Shown here piece by piece: positions 43,379 through 54,700 of a DNA stretch of 64,000 nt. A model generated the notes under the pieces. It worked only from the letters and a program-made list of their open reading frames with translations. It did no database searches and was not told where the DNA came from. The stretch comes from Dolomedes plantarius. Lineage: Eukaryota > Arthropoda > Arachnida > Araneae > Dolomedidae. Position numbers and translations under genes: made by a program. Every line of letters begins with the position of its first letter. Position 1 is the first letter of the stretch. The stretch spans positions 94,466,372-94,530,371 of the forward strand of contig OU015490.1 of the NCBI GenBank assembly GCA_907164885.2. The letters run 5' to 3'.

Positions 43379-45271
43379 ATGAGTGTTGTAGAACAAAATC
43401 CTGCTGGAAATTTTCCTCGGGTAATTATGGTTCAGCATTTTGCGCCATTCGAAGCCACCTTCAATGGCGGCCCCTCAAGCCAATTCCTAAAGAAAATTGA
43501 GCATTACTTTCCGCAACAATGCACCCCAGAGGGGGATAAACTTAAAATTGCTCTAGCCGCTTTAAGAGGTAGTGCATTTCAGTGGTACACATGCATGCAA
43601 AGCAGTAATCTAATTTTTGACTATTTGTCATTCAAGCAACAGTTTCTTAGCGTTTTTCCAAAGACCTTTAATCAAAGTGAAATTGAAGCGGAAATTTATT
43701 CGCTAAGGCAACGTGAAGGTCAGTCTGCATTAGATTTTGCTATGAAAAAGATTTCCAAGTGTGAGGAATATTTAGAAGGGGTGACGGAAGAGATAATCTT
43801 AAAAATAGTTATCCAACGTTTGAAGCCAAGTGTTCAAGATTTTTTAGATAATCAAACAATTACAAGCAAGGTTACCCTCCTTCAAGCTTTAGCTAAATAT
43901 GACAATAGACATTTCTTCGCTACCCCTCACCGTCATTCAGGTACGAGAAGTTTTATACAGCCGCGCCAAAATTTTTCGCGAGTTTCAAACCAGCAGCGTA
44001 AGCAGTACCGCAGGCAAAATAATAGAAGCGCACGGCGTTATAATGAAATTAGTGCTCTTAAAGTAAATAATATGGAAGCACCTTACTTGCACTGGCAAGT
44101 TGATTCACATGATATGGTTCAACCTGTTGAAACTGTGTGGTCAAATGTATTATTTTGTCCGAGCAGTAATCATTATTTTGAGAATAGTGAAAGTCAGGGT
44201 ATTTTTGTGGCTTATAAAGAAAGTGAGTCTAGCTGGAATGATGAGGTAATTCCAGTACAAATTTCTGAAAATAGTGCCGATACTAATGCTAGTGGTTTAG
44301 AAAATAAATCATCTGACACTTCTATTAATGCTATACCTGATATTATTGATGCTATACCTGATATTTTAGATGATATTCACACATCTGTTAATGAAGGAAA
44401 TTTAGTAGATGACGAAGTATGCTTTACGGAAGTTAGTGAATACTTATTAGTTGACGACAATAAAAATTCTTTAAACGATAGTAGGAACTCGCTAGGTAAT
44501 GATGATATTATTTCAAGTTTCCATCCGAATGAGGGTGCTGTAGGCCAGGTTGATAATATGGTTTTAAATAAAGTACATGAAAACCATACTGAGAGTCAGG
44601 ATGAAAAGTTGACACAGAGTTATACTGTAAGTAGTTTAGCTGATGCTTCGGAAGTTATAGACGCAGGTTGCATTAAAACGCACCAGTACGAAAAGCTTAA
44701 TCTTCCTAAAACTGAAGCAGTGTTAAAGAATTTAAATGATAACGATTCTGATATTGCAAGTTTCAAAGAGACTTTTTCGTCAAAAGAGGATAAAACTAAA
44801 GTTAAGGGGGATAAAAAACGTGAAAAAGCGCCTTCAGGTTCCAGCATTAAAACTGCAAATACTGAAGTAATTAAAACGGTAAACAAGAAGTCGCATAAGC
44901 ACCAATACCAAAAACAGAGTCAGTTTGTTGAAAAACATGACACAAGTAGAGAGATAAAGCCAGTAACTAAACACGTTGGTGCGGCGTATAAATTTGACAA
45001 AATAGAATCTGCATTAAAATCTAATACCGATACAAGCAAAAGTACGAAGAAAGGTAAAGTGTGCACTACAAAAACTCCATCAAAGGATGAATGCGTCGCT
45101 GATAAGGTACACAAGGTTATCAAAAGGAAGAATGACAATTTTAAAGTTCCTTTGCATAAGTACAGGAAACGGAAGATTTCTGCCGCCCAGCAAGGTTGGC
45201 CTCCTCCCAAGAGACCTCCTGTCCATCGTCAAGCCGGACCAGCGCCTCAGGACCTACGACCTGCTGCATGA
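43379..45271 (+). CDS. Gag-like protein of the LTR element, 630 aa, intact
   Basis: The first ATG after the primer site opens an uninterrupted frame. Residues about 15-190 look like a Ty3/gypsy capsid: PFEATFNGGPSSQFLKKIE, LRGSAFQWYTCMQ and FKQQFLSVFPKTFNQSEIEA. A basic Arg/Gln segment (about 195-225, RQNFSRVSNQQRKQYRRQNN) may bind nucleic acid; no CCHC zinc knuckle is present. Residues 260-420 are Asp/Ser/Asn-rich with a short AIPDI repeat, and 430-610 are Lys-rich; both look disordered. The tail has PPPKRPPVHRQAG. Retained coding alongside near-identical LTRs suggests recent activity. Its function as a particle protein is inferred from position and the N-terminal pattern. Confidence 0.75.
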   Translation: MSVVEQNPAGNFPRVIMVQHFAPFEATFNGGPSSQFLKKIEHYFPQQCTPEGDKLKIALAALRGSAFQWYTCMQSSNLIFDYLSFKQQFLSVFPKTFNQSEIEAEIYSLRQREGQSALDFAMKKISKCEEYLEGVTEEIILKIVIQRLKPSVQDFLDNQTITSKVTLLQALAKYDNRHFFATPHRHSGTRSFIQPRQNFSRVSNQQRKQYRRQNNRSARRYNEISALKVNNMEAPYLHWQVDSHDMVQPVETVWSNVLFCPSSNHYFENSESQGIFVAYKESESSWNDEVIPVQISENSADTNASGLENKSSDTSINAIPDIIDAIPDILDDIHTSVNEGNLVDDEVCFTEVSEYLLVDDNKNSLNDSRNSLGNDDIISSFHPNEGAVGQVDNMVLNKVHENHTESQDEKLTQSYTVSSLADASEVIDAGCIKTHQYEKLNLPKTEAVLKNLNDNDSDIASFKETFSSKEDKTKVKGDKKREKAPSGSSIKTANTEVIKTVNKKSHKHQYQKQSQFVEKHDTSREIKPVTKHVGAAYKFDKIESALKSNTDTSKSTKKGKVCTTKTPSKDECVADKVHKVIKRKNDNFKVPLHKYRKRKISAAQQGWPPPKRPPVHRQAGPAPQDLRPAA

Positions 45272-45958
45272 AGGATGCCCACACGGTCAACGAACCCCTT
45301 TACTAGGACTGCGACCATCAAGAGAGGTTCCACGGATTGGACAGACTGGTGCAAGGAAGTTGCTGCATTCATGAGGAACAAGTTTTGTATCAATTCTCTT
45401 ATTCTAACTCCCACCCTTTAATAAAACCGAACCAAATTGGTTTGAAATTCCCCATTGTATATACTGTGTAAACATTTTGAGGGGAAGGAGTGAGCCACTG
45501 AAAAAAAACGGCATACTGTTGTTTTATAAATTTTTGAAGGGGACATGTAGTGACTAGGAAAAAAATACATACTGCACAATATACCAATTAACCACTAATG
45601 TACTAACTTCACAAAAAAATAACACATGTACATTATAAATTGGGGGAGAGCAGATACAGTCAAGAAATGTCATGCTGTGCAATTGTGTTGTCACTTTTAA
45701 TTAAAATAGATATTTTAGGGCGCAGTTGGCAGCCCAGTATCCGCAACTCTGCAAATCCACTGTTTGATGGTGTCACCTGGACCCTTCGGGGTTAGTTTTG
45801 TAAAATGGTAGTGGCGTTTTTCCCCCACACAACGTGTGGAAGGTTTTTTTGGCTTTGCCACCCATTATGTAAAAAGTCAGACCAGCACGCGTTTTCAATT
45901 AGTTAACTGAAGCCGTTCAGACCTCAGTTACCTAATTTTTTTTTTCGAGGGAGGCCAG
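45272..45958 (+). other. Non-coding 3' internal region and polypurine tract
   Basis: About 690 bases without a plausible frame, where pol would lie in an autonomous element. The last 13 bases (45946-45958, CGAGGGAGGCCAG) are purine-rich and abut the 3' LTR, fitting a plus-strand primer. Confidence 0.65.
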
Positions 45959-46394
45959 TGTAAGGTATACACAAGATTCGATTCACAAGAATCGAACTTT
46001 TGAGTGAATTAAAGAAGCTGCTTTAGATATGCTAATTTCGGCATACGCGCTTAGTATAAATACCACGCAGCGTCATTAAGAAAAAGGGAGAGGTTGTTAA
46101 GGTTGAAAAGGTGTTATCCTGCGCTAGTGCTTAGCGGGCCAGAAGTTTACGTGGCAGTACTGCTGGTTTGACTTACTGTTCGTGAGTATAAAAATATATT
46201 GTTCTTCAAAGCTGTGTTTATACATTCCGTACAAGTAGTACGCATGCTTATTGCTGTAAAAGCCAATTATATGTGCAACGAATTCAATAAACATTGTTTC
46301 ATGTATAAACTGTGTTTGCTTTAAATTCAAATAGAGTGCCACTTCAAATTATATACACCCAAGTCTGGGTAGAAGTGAGCATAGAAACTCTATA
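45959..46394 (+). repeat. 3' LTR
   Basis: Same length as the 5' LTR and nearly identical; differences seen at the start (TATAC/TATAG), GTACTG/GTACCG, TTCTTC/TTCTTG, ATTCCG/ATTCTG and CTTTAAA/CTTCAAA. About 1% divergence implies a recent insertion. Confidence 0.85.
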
Positions 46395-46398
46395 CACT

Positions 46399-46771
46399 TT
46401 AGCTACACCGTTAGAAGACGAAAATGATTTCAGAAACAGACCAAATGTTGACACACAAGCAGAAATATACATATAACGTTGAAAGAACTTAAATTTAGGT
46501 TATCTGTAACAGGAAAAACATCACAGAATGAGACTCTTTTACGCACTGACATAAACAAAATAATATTACTGACTGTGAAACATGCCTGAACAGGGAGTGG
46601 AGCAGACATAACCATGAGGAGGAAAGTGGAGGTGAGAAATAATGTCTGAATGTCTTTTAAGAGCCTAGTCCACCTGCCTCTATTAGTGCTAGCTTTATGA
46701 AGTAAAACGTGTTACATAATCAGTCTAGGAAGTTTCCTTACTGAAAGGGATGTCTAAATTATTTATATATA
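46399..46771. other. Intron sequence, no feature seen
   Basis: Short spacer between the LTR element and the next Tc1 copy. Nothing recognised. Confidence 0.4.
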
Positions 46772-47989
46772 CACTGAAGTGCCACTGAATTAGGGATACC
46801 TACCTAGTAACGAGTTGGGCCTCCTCTGGCCTTGATAACGGCTGCCACACGACAAGGCATAGATTCAACAAGTTTCTGGAAACGTTCCACGGGAATGGCT
46901 TGCCAAATATTGGCTAAAGCTGTCCATAATTCAATAAGGTTCTTTGGTGCTGTGTGATGGCCTTTCCCGCCTTGTTCCAAAACATCCCAAAGATGCTCAA
47001 TAGGATTTAAGTCTGGGCTTCTAGGTGGCCAATTCATGACCGAGAAGTCAGAGGAATGCTCATCCAACCAGCCAGTAGCCACCGGGACTTGTGAGAGGTA
47101 CAGTTGTCTTGCTGGAAAACTCCATTACCGTGCGGATAACAGAACAGCATAAACGGATGGATGTGATCACCCAGCAACTCTACGTACCGAATTGCATTGA
47201 GGGAGGTTGGTACACGCACCAAAGATCCCAAACTGTGCCACGAAAAAAACCCCTGACCATGATTGAGCCACCATGCCCTTGTACAGTTCCAGCCAGGCAT
47301 GCATGATCCATGGCTTCATGAGCCTGGCGCCATATTCTCAGCCTCCCGTCGGCGTTAAGTAGTCGGAATCGAGACTCATCACTCCATGCTACTCGTTTCC
47401 AGTCCTCTACACTCCAGTCTCTTTGCTCTCTTGCCCAGGCAAGACGTGCAGCCCGATGGCGAGTATAGAGCAATGGTACTCTCGTAGGTCGACGGCTCCC
47501 GAAACCTATACGGCGAAGCGAGCGTTGCACAGACCGTTTACTGACTGTACGACTGGCACCGTCAATAAACTGGGTGGTAATTTGAGCTAATGTTTGGCTT
47601 CGCTGGCTTCGTACAATACGCCTCAGCTGTCTCTCACCACGCACTGTCAAGGCTAATTGTCCTTTGCAGTTTGCCCGATCGCTAGTTTTTTTTCCACCAT
47701 CCATGTATTCTTGGTATACTCTTGACACTGTCGACCTTGAAAATCCTAGCTGTCTGACGATTTCGGAAATTGAATGGCCCATGCGTCGCGCACCTACGAT
47801 TTGTCCGCGATCGAATGTGTCTAAATCAGGCAGTTTACCCATTCTGGCAATTTCAACAACTAATTCAGAACAACCACAGTATGCGCTATATATGCAGTTA
47901 CCACAGCGCCCTCACTTGCGCATACATGATGCGCAGCGCTACACAATTTGCATAGGCTTTGCTATCCCTAATTCAGTGGCACTTCAGTG
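46772..47989 (-). mobile_element. Tc1-like transposon, 1218 bp, TA-flanked (family Y, copy 1)
   Basis: Ends CACTGAAGTGCCACTGAATT are inverted copies over about 27 bases with TA on both sides (46770-46771, 47990-47991). The transposase is on the minus strand. A second copy of the same family, split by another element, is at 55258-57748. Confidence 0.9.
46804..47842 (-). pseudogene. Tc1-like DD34E transposase, family Y copy 1
   Basis: Starts MGKLPDLDTFDRGQIVGARR. The HTH has ISEIVRQLGFSRSTVSRVYQ, and catalytic residues are in VAWSDESRFRL, FQQDNCTSH and RSPDLNPIEHLWDVLEQ. It ends RVAAVIKARGGPTRY at 46804. Two frameshifts (near 47255 and 47065) split it into three readable pieces. Copy 2 covers both regions in one frame, showing these are lesions rather than family features. 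Confidence 0.9.

Positions 47990-47991
<2 letters not shown>

Positions 47992-48047
<56 letters not shown>
47992..48047 (+). repeat. (TA)n-(TG)n microsatellite
   Basis: A short TATATATAT run passes into about 23 TG units, ending at the start of the LTR remnant. Confidence 0.85.
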
Positions 48048-48048
<1 letters not shown>

Positions 48049-50582
48049 GTTAGTTAAGAATTAACTAGAAATAGAAGAAGAATTAAACAATTTACATGGG
48101 AACTTCAGAATAATCTAATTTCTAGCATTAAATATCATTATTTATCGTATTTCGAAACGCGCCAATTCTCAATCCCATGGAAGGGATATTCTCTTTTTGA
48201 GAAGAACCATAAAGAGAATCTAAACTTCAAAACTCAGAGATCCATTTTTTTATTTCTTTCGTGCCTAACACCCTTAACTTTACATTTAGGGTACCATAAC
48301 TTTGTGTGTTGTCTAGAAATAATATAAAAAAATCTGTCTTTGTTAAACTCTGTACTAGAAAACTATTTTATGTGAATCTCTGGATCTCCTGAGTCAAAAA
48401 CCGATTGTGACAATGCTAATTCTTTTGCCTTTTGTAATTTCCCTCTTTCTTGAAACTCTGTCCTATCGACCCACCTCTTACATTTATTTGCAAGTCATTC
48501 CAATTGCCTATTAACTGTTTAAAATTCTTCTACATGTTAGTCATTTAAGGTGCTGAATCAATCTGATACTAAAACACAATAATGACTAAAAACGGACCAT
48601 GGAATGGCCACTCCTCCTCCCACCCCCTTTCATTCATATTTCCGATGACTCATATTTTCCCCATTCGAATTCATGAGTGAAAGGATTATCTTTTTCCTCT
48701 TGGTTAGCTTGGGTATTACAACCTTTTCCTTTTTTTCTGGAGTCAGTGACAGCCCTACCCAACCTAGAGTTTCAGGCTCGTGCACTATACGCATCAAATA
48801 ATTTTTGCACTGCAAAAGTTTTTTTTAGAGATTTTCAGTTTTGGTTAAGACTGTGGGAATTTATGTGAAGCTGCATTCTTCTGACCCTAACTTAGTACCA
48901 TTGTGCAAAAAACTACACAAACACAAAAAAGCATAAACACACACCTTGAAATTTAATCAAAATGTACACAGTGAATGAGTGGTACACAAAGTACCAAAAT
49001 TGTTTTGTAATGACATGATGAATCTATCGTTGTGAGTAATTTAATACAATAAAGTGTAAATTATAAAAATATTTTGATAAATTTGAATTGTGAATTTTAA
49101 ATAATATGTAGAAGTATTTTGAGTTTCATATATAAAATAAGTCGAAGGTTTAAAAGATCTCTCAAAAGATAAACTGTATTGGAATTGATGTTAAATACTT
49201 TTATGATGTTCAGTATTTAGAGGCAAATGATAAAATTCCCATCGGAAAATGATAAGATTTATATATATATTTTTTAAAATGTTGGGCATCTGAGTATTTT
49301 ACAGGGTCAACCATGTCAAGGAAACCTTCAGAAATATTTGCCGGCATCACTCTTTTTAACTCAATTCGTTTTTCATTTATGTGTATTTTCATTTTTCACA
49401 GTAACTTTGGTCTAATAAAATTAGTATATTTTTATATATAAATATTTAACTGGAACTATTTTAATGTTGAGTGTGAGTGGACAAATATGTAAAGACTGTC
49501 AATTTTGCTTACCACTCAGGGACAGAGGAAATGTATAATAAATCCTGGGCTTTATATATTGAACTCTACTGACAGTTCCATGTAATATGTGATAAAATGT
49601 ATTGTTTTGAATTAAATTAAATTTTAAAAATGTTCCTAAATAAGATTTTTAAAAATAGGTGATATTTTGTTGAAGTGATATTTAAGTTAAGTGATATGTT
49701 TAAGTTGATATTTTGAAATTTTAATTGTTTTGGTTACAATTTTTGTGTACCCACTTTCTGTTATAAGAATTTAATATTGTCTATACAACATATGGTGATA
49801 TTGTTTTGATGTAAATTAAATTTTTTAAAAAATTCTGATCCAAGGTTTTTCGAATGAAGAGAAAGTTAATTGAAGTGGGTTTTAGGGGTAATTTTGTGAT
49901 TTTTCAGGCAGGCTTAATAGTTTTTCTTCTGAGATTTGTGTTGACTGGGGACTGCCGCCGTAGTCAGCATTCTTTTCATTTGATGATTATGTAGATTTTT
50001 AAACTTAATTGTAGTTGTTTCTCTCTTCTGGAGACTTGCCCCATGTGAATTAGCTACTCCTCGTGTGTACACCTTCAGATGGATGGGGAGGGGAAGTTGT
50101 TAAAAATTAATTCGAAATACAATAATAATTAACCAATTTACAGGGGGCTTCAGAATAATCTAATTTCTAGCATTAAATATCATTATTTATCGTATTTCGA
50201 AACGCGCCAATTTTCAATCCCAAGGAAGGGAAATTCCCTTTTGGAAAATAACCATAAAGAGAATCTAAAAATAGTTTCAAACTTAGTCGCGCCACGGCCT
50301 CATCTCGGCGCAAACGTTGTGAAAGCATGCGCAGTTGTATTGGGAGCATTTGAGACAATAGACAAGCAGCAGACCGATTTGATTCGTTCGCTGATAACAG
50401 AGGCGTGCTAGCCGGGACTGCGGGTTTTGTAAACTGGCGAGCGGTAGACATTGTGTTAATTGGAGAGCGGTTCTACATCGAAAGAAATAATAAATATATC
50501 GAAAAGGATTATTGAGTGTTTGACTCTTGAACTGCCTTCCACTACTCTGCAATTCAGCTAATGGATTATATATAACTGCAAC
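48046..50582 (+). mobile_element. Decayed LTR retrotransposon with truncated 5' LTR
   Basis: A block at 48046-48235 is repeated directly at 50098-50280 (shared TCAGAATAATCTAATTTCTA, CGTATTTCGAAACGCGCCAA). The right copy extends to 50582 as a plausible 485-base LTR (TGTTAAAAATT...AACTGCAACA) and is preceded by a polypurine run GGATGGGGAGGGGAAG. The left copy stops after about 190 bases. Internal DNA (48236-50097) has no recognisable retroviral coding. An open frame at 49210-49392 shows no known motif. Confidence 0.55.
50098..50582 (+). repeat. Probable 3' LTR of the decayed element
   Basis: TG...CA borders, a polypurine tract immediately upstream and an internal AATAAA (near 50488). The first 185 bases are shared with the truncated 5' copy. 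Confidence 0.55.
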
Positions 50583-50616
50583 ACCTTCCATTATAGCGGA
50601 TGAAATACTACGCCCG

Positions 50617-50619
<3 letters not shown>

Positions 50620-50670
<51 letters not shown>
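50620..50670. repeat. (AT)n microsatellite
   Basis: About 25 uninterrupted AT units following the LTR remnant. Confidence 0.9.
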
Positions 50671-50672
<2 letters not shown>

Positions 50673-52140
50673 CTTCTTTTGAACTACAAATGTATTCAAC
50701 TTAAATAAAATTGCGAAATTTTTGAAAATATGAATATATAAAAAATACCAAATATTTGCCATTCTTTCACGACTATAAACATATTCCAATTACGCTAATG
50801 TTTTGTTTCTATTTTTATTTTGATAAAAGGCAACTTTTGAAAACAATAGCATATTGAAGTTCAAAAAATGCTTTTTTCGTTATATTCTAATGTGTACCCG
50901 TCTCAGAAAGTTAAAATAGAAAACAAATCTCAGACACTGTATAATCGCAAGACATTATCAGGAAATGAAAATAACTTATTTCATTAAAAATAGGATAAAT
51001 TTTTTCTGATGGAAAGGGCATTAGATCAAATTTACAATCTTTCAAAGTTTGGAGGAAAGCGGTCTGAACAGATTACTTTCCTAGTCGTTTGACAGAACCA
51101 TTCCTCAACTTTTGTCCCTCGGGTGCACATTCATAGTTCATGCGAAAAGCTATTTGGAAAATTTTCATCATAAATACAGATTATCTGCAGCAGCTATGGA
51201 TATTATAAAAAGTATGTTCAGACACGAATTCTAGTCTTTTGTCGTTGTCTGGGTAGCCATTCTCAGAATCCTAAACAATTTTATTTGGTAGCATGGTGAA
51301 CTTGCCTATCATAACGTTCTGTACCGCCCCTTAAAACTTTTTTTTCTATGTGATTTTTCCCGTGACAGCTTCTCTTATCACATAAAAATAGATACAGCCT
51401 CTTTTCTGTGGCCAGTTTTTTTCAACGGGAACCTATTTTTTAGCGCTAAGAAGCGCGCCCCTCGTTATCAGGGGGATACCATCCCCTCTGCTACTGGGGA
51501 GGAGATGGTATGTCAAACGTATTCAGCTTGGCTGGTTTTTCGCCTTCCCAGACACACACACGTTCTCCCTTGTCATAGTCGTTCACAGATTTTCTCGCCG
51601 CTTGGCCAACGCTTTTCGCCAAATTTGGCGGATATCTGCACACATGCAAAATTAATCCGCCACCTGTAAAACAGAAGATCCCGAACGGTTCGATGGGCGG
51701 GAGACAAGGTACCTTCAAGATGCCGAAGATGAATCCCGGATTTTACGTCATACCTATTCCTGTTTTACGTCATACCTGTTGCGCCATACCTGTTATTGTA
51801 CAAGTTTATTTTCTCATCAGTGGTATGCAAATTTGTAATGTGGAGATTATCTGGTAACTCCATCCGGTTGAAATTCTCCTCTCCATTTAGTGAGTAATGA
51901 GCTATAAGCTCTGTCATCCATGAAAAGGGAATGTATCCGATGTCCCTTAGAACCCCTCCCCCCCCCCATATGAGAAGCAATAATCTTACTCCTATACCTC
52001 TATATAATCCCACTCTCTACTTTGTTGAAGGTATGAAGTAACGATGGATAAATCTTCTTTGCTTTCATTATTTGAAAACTACTTGAAATTATACCGATAC
52101 ATTTCTTATATAGTTTAGATAATTTCCGTTAGATTTAGGC
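50671..52140. other. Intron sequence, no gene recognised
   Basis: AT-rich to 51430, then a less AT-rich stretch at 51430-52010 with no recognisable coding. A short imperfect repeat of TTTTACGTCATACCT lies at 51740-51797 and a C9 run near 51960. Confidence 0.4.
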
Positions 52141-52150
52141 AGAATAAATA

Positions 52151-52640
52151 TGACGTCAGAAAGAAGGCGATTTTCTTTGCCGGAAAACACGAGGAAAGCG
52201 AAAGATTACAATAACAGTAAAGCTGGTATTGCTAATTTAATTGGAGTTCCATATTTAACTTTGCAAAAAATTGCAGATTCAATGGAGCTAAATTTGGAAA
52301 AGATGGGCTAAAAAAAAAAATGGTGTCACCGTTTGAGGAATTGGAAAATTTCCTCAAACGGTGAAGACAATTAGTTTTATTATTGAAGGGCCGTATAACC
52401 TTCGGGTGTGGACGGCGACGATATTACCTACAATCTTCTTGCTGATAAAACTTTTGCAGTAAAGGGTGAAAACAGCCATGAGGGGACATTATCCAAAGCG
52501 CGATCGACTATTTTGCTATGTACGAATTAAGACAGAGTGAAAAGATAAAACCATTAGTGGTTGGAAAATCCAAAAAACCGGGGTGTCTCAAGCATGTAAA
52601 GAGCTTTCTTATCACTCACGTTTTGTCTCGATGAACAATC
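52151..52640 (+). pseudogene. pogo/Tigger-like transposase fragments
   Basis: An ATG frame at 52151 gives MTSERRRFSLPENTRKAKDY followed by a helix-turn-helix-like GIANLIGVPYLTLQKIAD. After a break, 52430-52600 reads LADKTFAVKGENSHEGTLSK and LVVGKSKKPGCLKHVKSF, the DDE-domain strings KGE..GGK.SK and LVIGKSKxPRCFK of Tigger-type transposases. The parts are in different frames with stops, so this is a fossil. A perfect 15-bp hairpin lies between them. Confidence 0.65.
52326..52364. repeat. Perfect 15-bp hairpin in the Tigger relic
   Basis: TCACCGTTTGAGGAA and its exact reverse complement are separated by nine bases. It lies inside the transposase relic where no palindrome is expected. Confidence 0.75.
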
Positions 52641-52694
52641 TGGTAGATTTTTATAACCAGGTATAAATATCAGCGTCTCGCGGAACTGTATTGG

Positions 52695-52874
52695 TTTGGT
52701 TTGGTTAGGAGCGCTACGGTCAACTTTTTGCTACACGAAGGTAAATTAGACCGGGACCTACATTTTAAAGCCAATTCCGAACGGCTACACACATCCATGC
52801 CAACAGTGGTACTCGAACCCACAGGATCTGCACCGAATGCCAGCGCCCTAGCCATTCGGCCATCAACTGTCGGC
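52695..52874 (-). repeat. 180-bp tRNA-derived SINE with 13-bp target duplication
   Basis: On the minus strand the unit starts with a tRNA-like head: GATGGCCGAATGGCTAGGGC (A box) and GGGTTCGAGTACC (B box). It ends in a CCAAACCAAACC tail. GGAACTGTATTGG (52682-52694) and GGCACTGTATTGG (52875-52887) flank it. The pol III boxes, the tail and the duplication together make this a well-bounded SINE. It differs from the SINE at 5381. Confidence 0.8.
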
Positions 52875-52887
52875 GGCACTGTATTGG

Positions 52888-54628
52888 AAAATTTCTTTGT
52901 TGAACCAGGAATAGAACACATCCCGAACAATAAAGATACCCATTATGCTCAAGACGAATGGTGAAATTCTCAGTGGGACAAGAACATACTGGACATATTT
53001 CTTCAGAAGACAGACCGCAGCATACAGAATCTCCCACCTCACAAGTGGCAGATAATCCTTTCTGAAGACTGCGGGCAGCATCCATTGATGTGAATCCGGG
53101 TAGGGAAGTCGTCGTCGGCACTTATTGTTCTGGCTGGCGTCGAGGGACAACAAACTAGTGCAAAAATTTCTCCTTCAAACGAGTATACCAGAAACGACGC
53201 AAATCAGCTCTCCGCAGATATCCCATTCGGATACGAAGTCAGAGAGCAGCATCCATCTCTTAAGGGAAGAAAAACTAACTTTCCTTCCTTGAGACTTGAA
53301 AAAATCATTTTTCCGATGGACGAATCGTTGTCTTGGAGATGAGTGATGATGGTACTGGGAAACTGTAGTATTTGTTCTCTCTTCATCGGAAAAAGCGATA
53401 TTTAAAAACGTGTCATGAACGGAAGGTTTAAAATAAAAAAGAAAAAAATGCAGATGTTTCATCTTTGAAGGCAGGACTGTAGTTACGTAGCTCTCGCGTC
53501 ACAGCCAATGGGGTTTGTACAAGTAAATATACAACAAGTATTTAAGATGTGCGTGTTTTTTCATCGTGTGTTTTGTTTAAGCAGTAACTATTCTACGAGT
53601 GTCTTGGGGCTTTCAGACATTGTGTTAGTAGCTGCTTTAGCAGCAAGTCTTTTATTTAGATGTGTTTGGGACGTATTGTCGAGCCATTAGGCTTGTATCC
53701 CTTCTTTCTTCCTGTACCTATCCCAAGCTTTACCGTTCAGTTTAAGTAGGTTTTTTCGAAAGTAAAGTAGGTAAATTTTCGCCCGTTCATGTACGCTTAT
53801 CTGTATTCTTTTTTGTTTAATGGTTAAATTTTGTAAATATTTTTCTTCCAATCTACTGGATCAAATCGATTCCTACTTTTTACTATGTTTTTAAGTATAA
53901 TAAGAAAAATAAAGGCATTTTAGTTAGGTTCATCAAGTCTACTTTCTTGTGAAAGGTATTTTATTTCAGATAATTAGGGATGGGACAAGTTATGCTGTTT
54001 GATCCACCCTACAGAATCTAAATTTAAGTTTTGAAAATGCATTGGGGTTTTTTCCTTCCCGTGATACCTATATCCAACTCGACTTTTGCCACGTTGCTTA
54101 TACCGATTTACCCTTTACCTACTAATTACTTTAAATAGGAGTCATCTTCTTTAGACCGGTGGTAAGAACAATATTTAGTAACATTTAAGGACTTCCTTTA
54201 TTAAAATCTTGTTAAATTCAAATAAATTCGCTAGGCTGTTATTTACCATCATCTCTGAAGCTCACGACAGGCGCACCCTACCTCTCCGAAAAATAATCAC
54301 TAATCTAATGCTTTTTATCCAAAAATGCCTTGCACTTTTCGCTTGCGAAAAACACCTCGTGATGGTTGTGTCATTAGATGATATAATAGTCAGGTACTTC
54401 CCGCCTGTACCATTGTCGACGAACTTCCGAGCGCGTGGGAGCAATTAATTACCGATGACCAAGAACTCTCCGCTGCAAAAACAACCTAATTCCTGAATAG
54501 GAAAACAGTAGAATTTCTAATACTAAATTGCCATTTGACGCTAATTTACCTAATTTTAACTCTAAAAATTATATTTAATTATAGTTTATGCTTCTAGCAT
54601 TGCTTACTTACTTACTTTCTTACTTAAA
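52888..54628. other. Intron sequence, no gene recognised
   Basis: Moderate base composition at 52890-53470 without identifiable coding; the minus-strand open frames here carry no motif I recognise. The remainder is AT-rich. Confidence 0.4.
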
Positions 54629-54676
<48 letters not shown>

Positions 54677-54700
54677 AATTATATTTAATAGATTATATAT

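Larger units (their letters stand above)
42808..46394 (+). mobile_element. Young LTR retrotransposon encoding only a Gag-like protein
   Basis: Two direct LTRs of 436 bases (42808-43243 and 45959-46394) differ at about five sites by eye. CACT flanks the element on both sides (42804-42807, 46395-46398). A primer site TGGCGCCCGAA (43245-43255), complementary to a tRNA-Lys 3' end, follows the 5' LTR by one base. A purine run CGAGGGAGGCCAG precedes the 3' LTR. Between them lies one long intact frame (43379-45271) and then 690 non-coding bases. No protease, reverse transcriptase, RNase H or integrase is present, so it must use enzymes supplied in trans. Confidence 0.85.

Noticed and set aside
42808..46394. 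Endogenous retrovirus with envelope
   Set aside because: No envelope-like frame, signal peptide or transmembrane segment lies between gag and the 3' LTR.
49210..49392. Possible extra P450 exon on the minus strand
   Set aside because: The peptide has no P450 motif, and the phases of 54846-55019 and 41903-42067 join directly without it.
52790..52873. Functional tRNA gene
   Set aside because: The A and B boxes are present, but the unit continues into a non-tRNA body with a simple-repeat tail and target duplications, which is SINE structure; the cloverleaf stems do not close convincingly.
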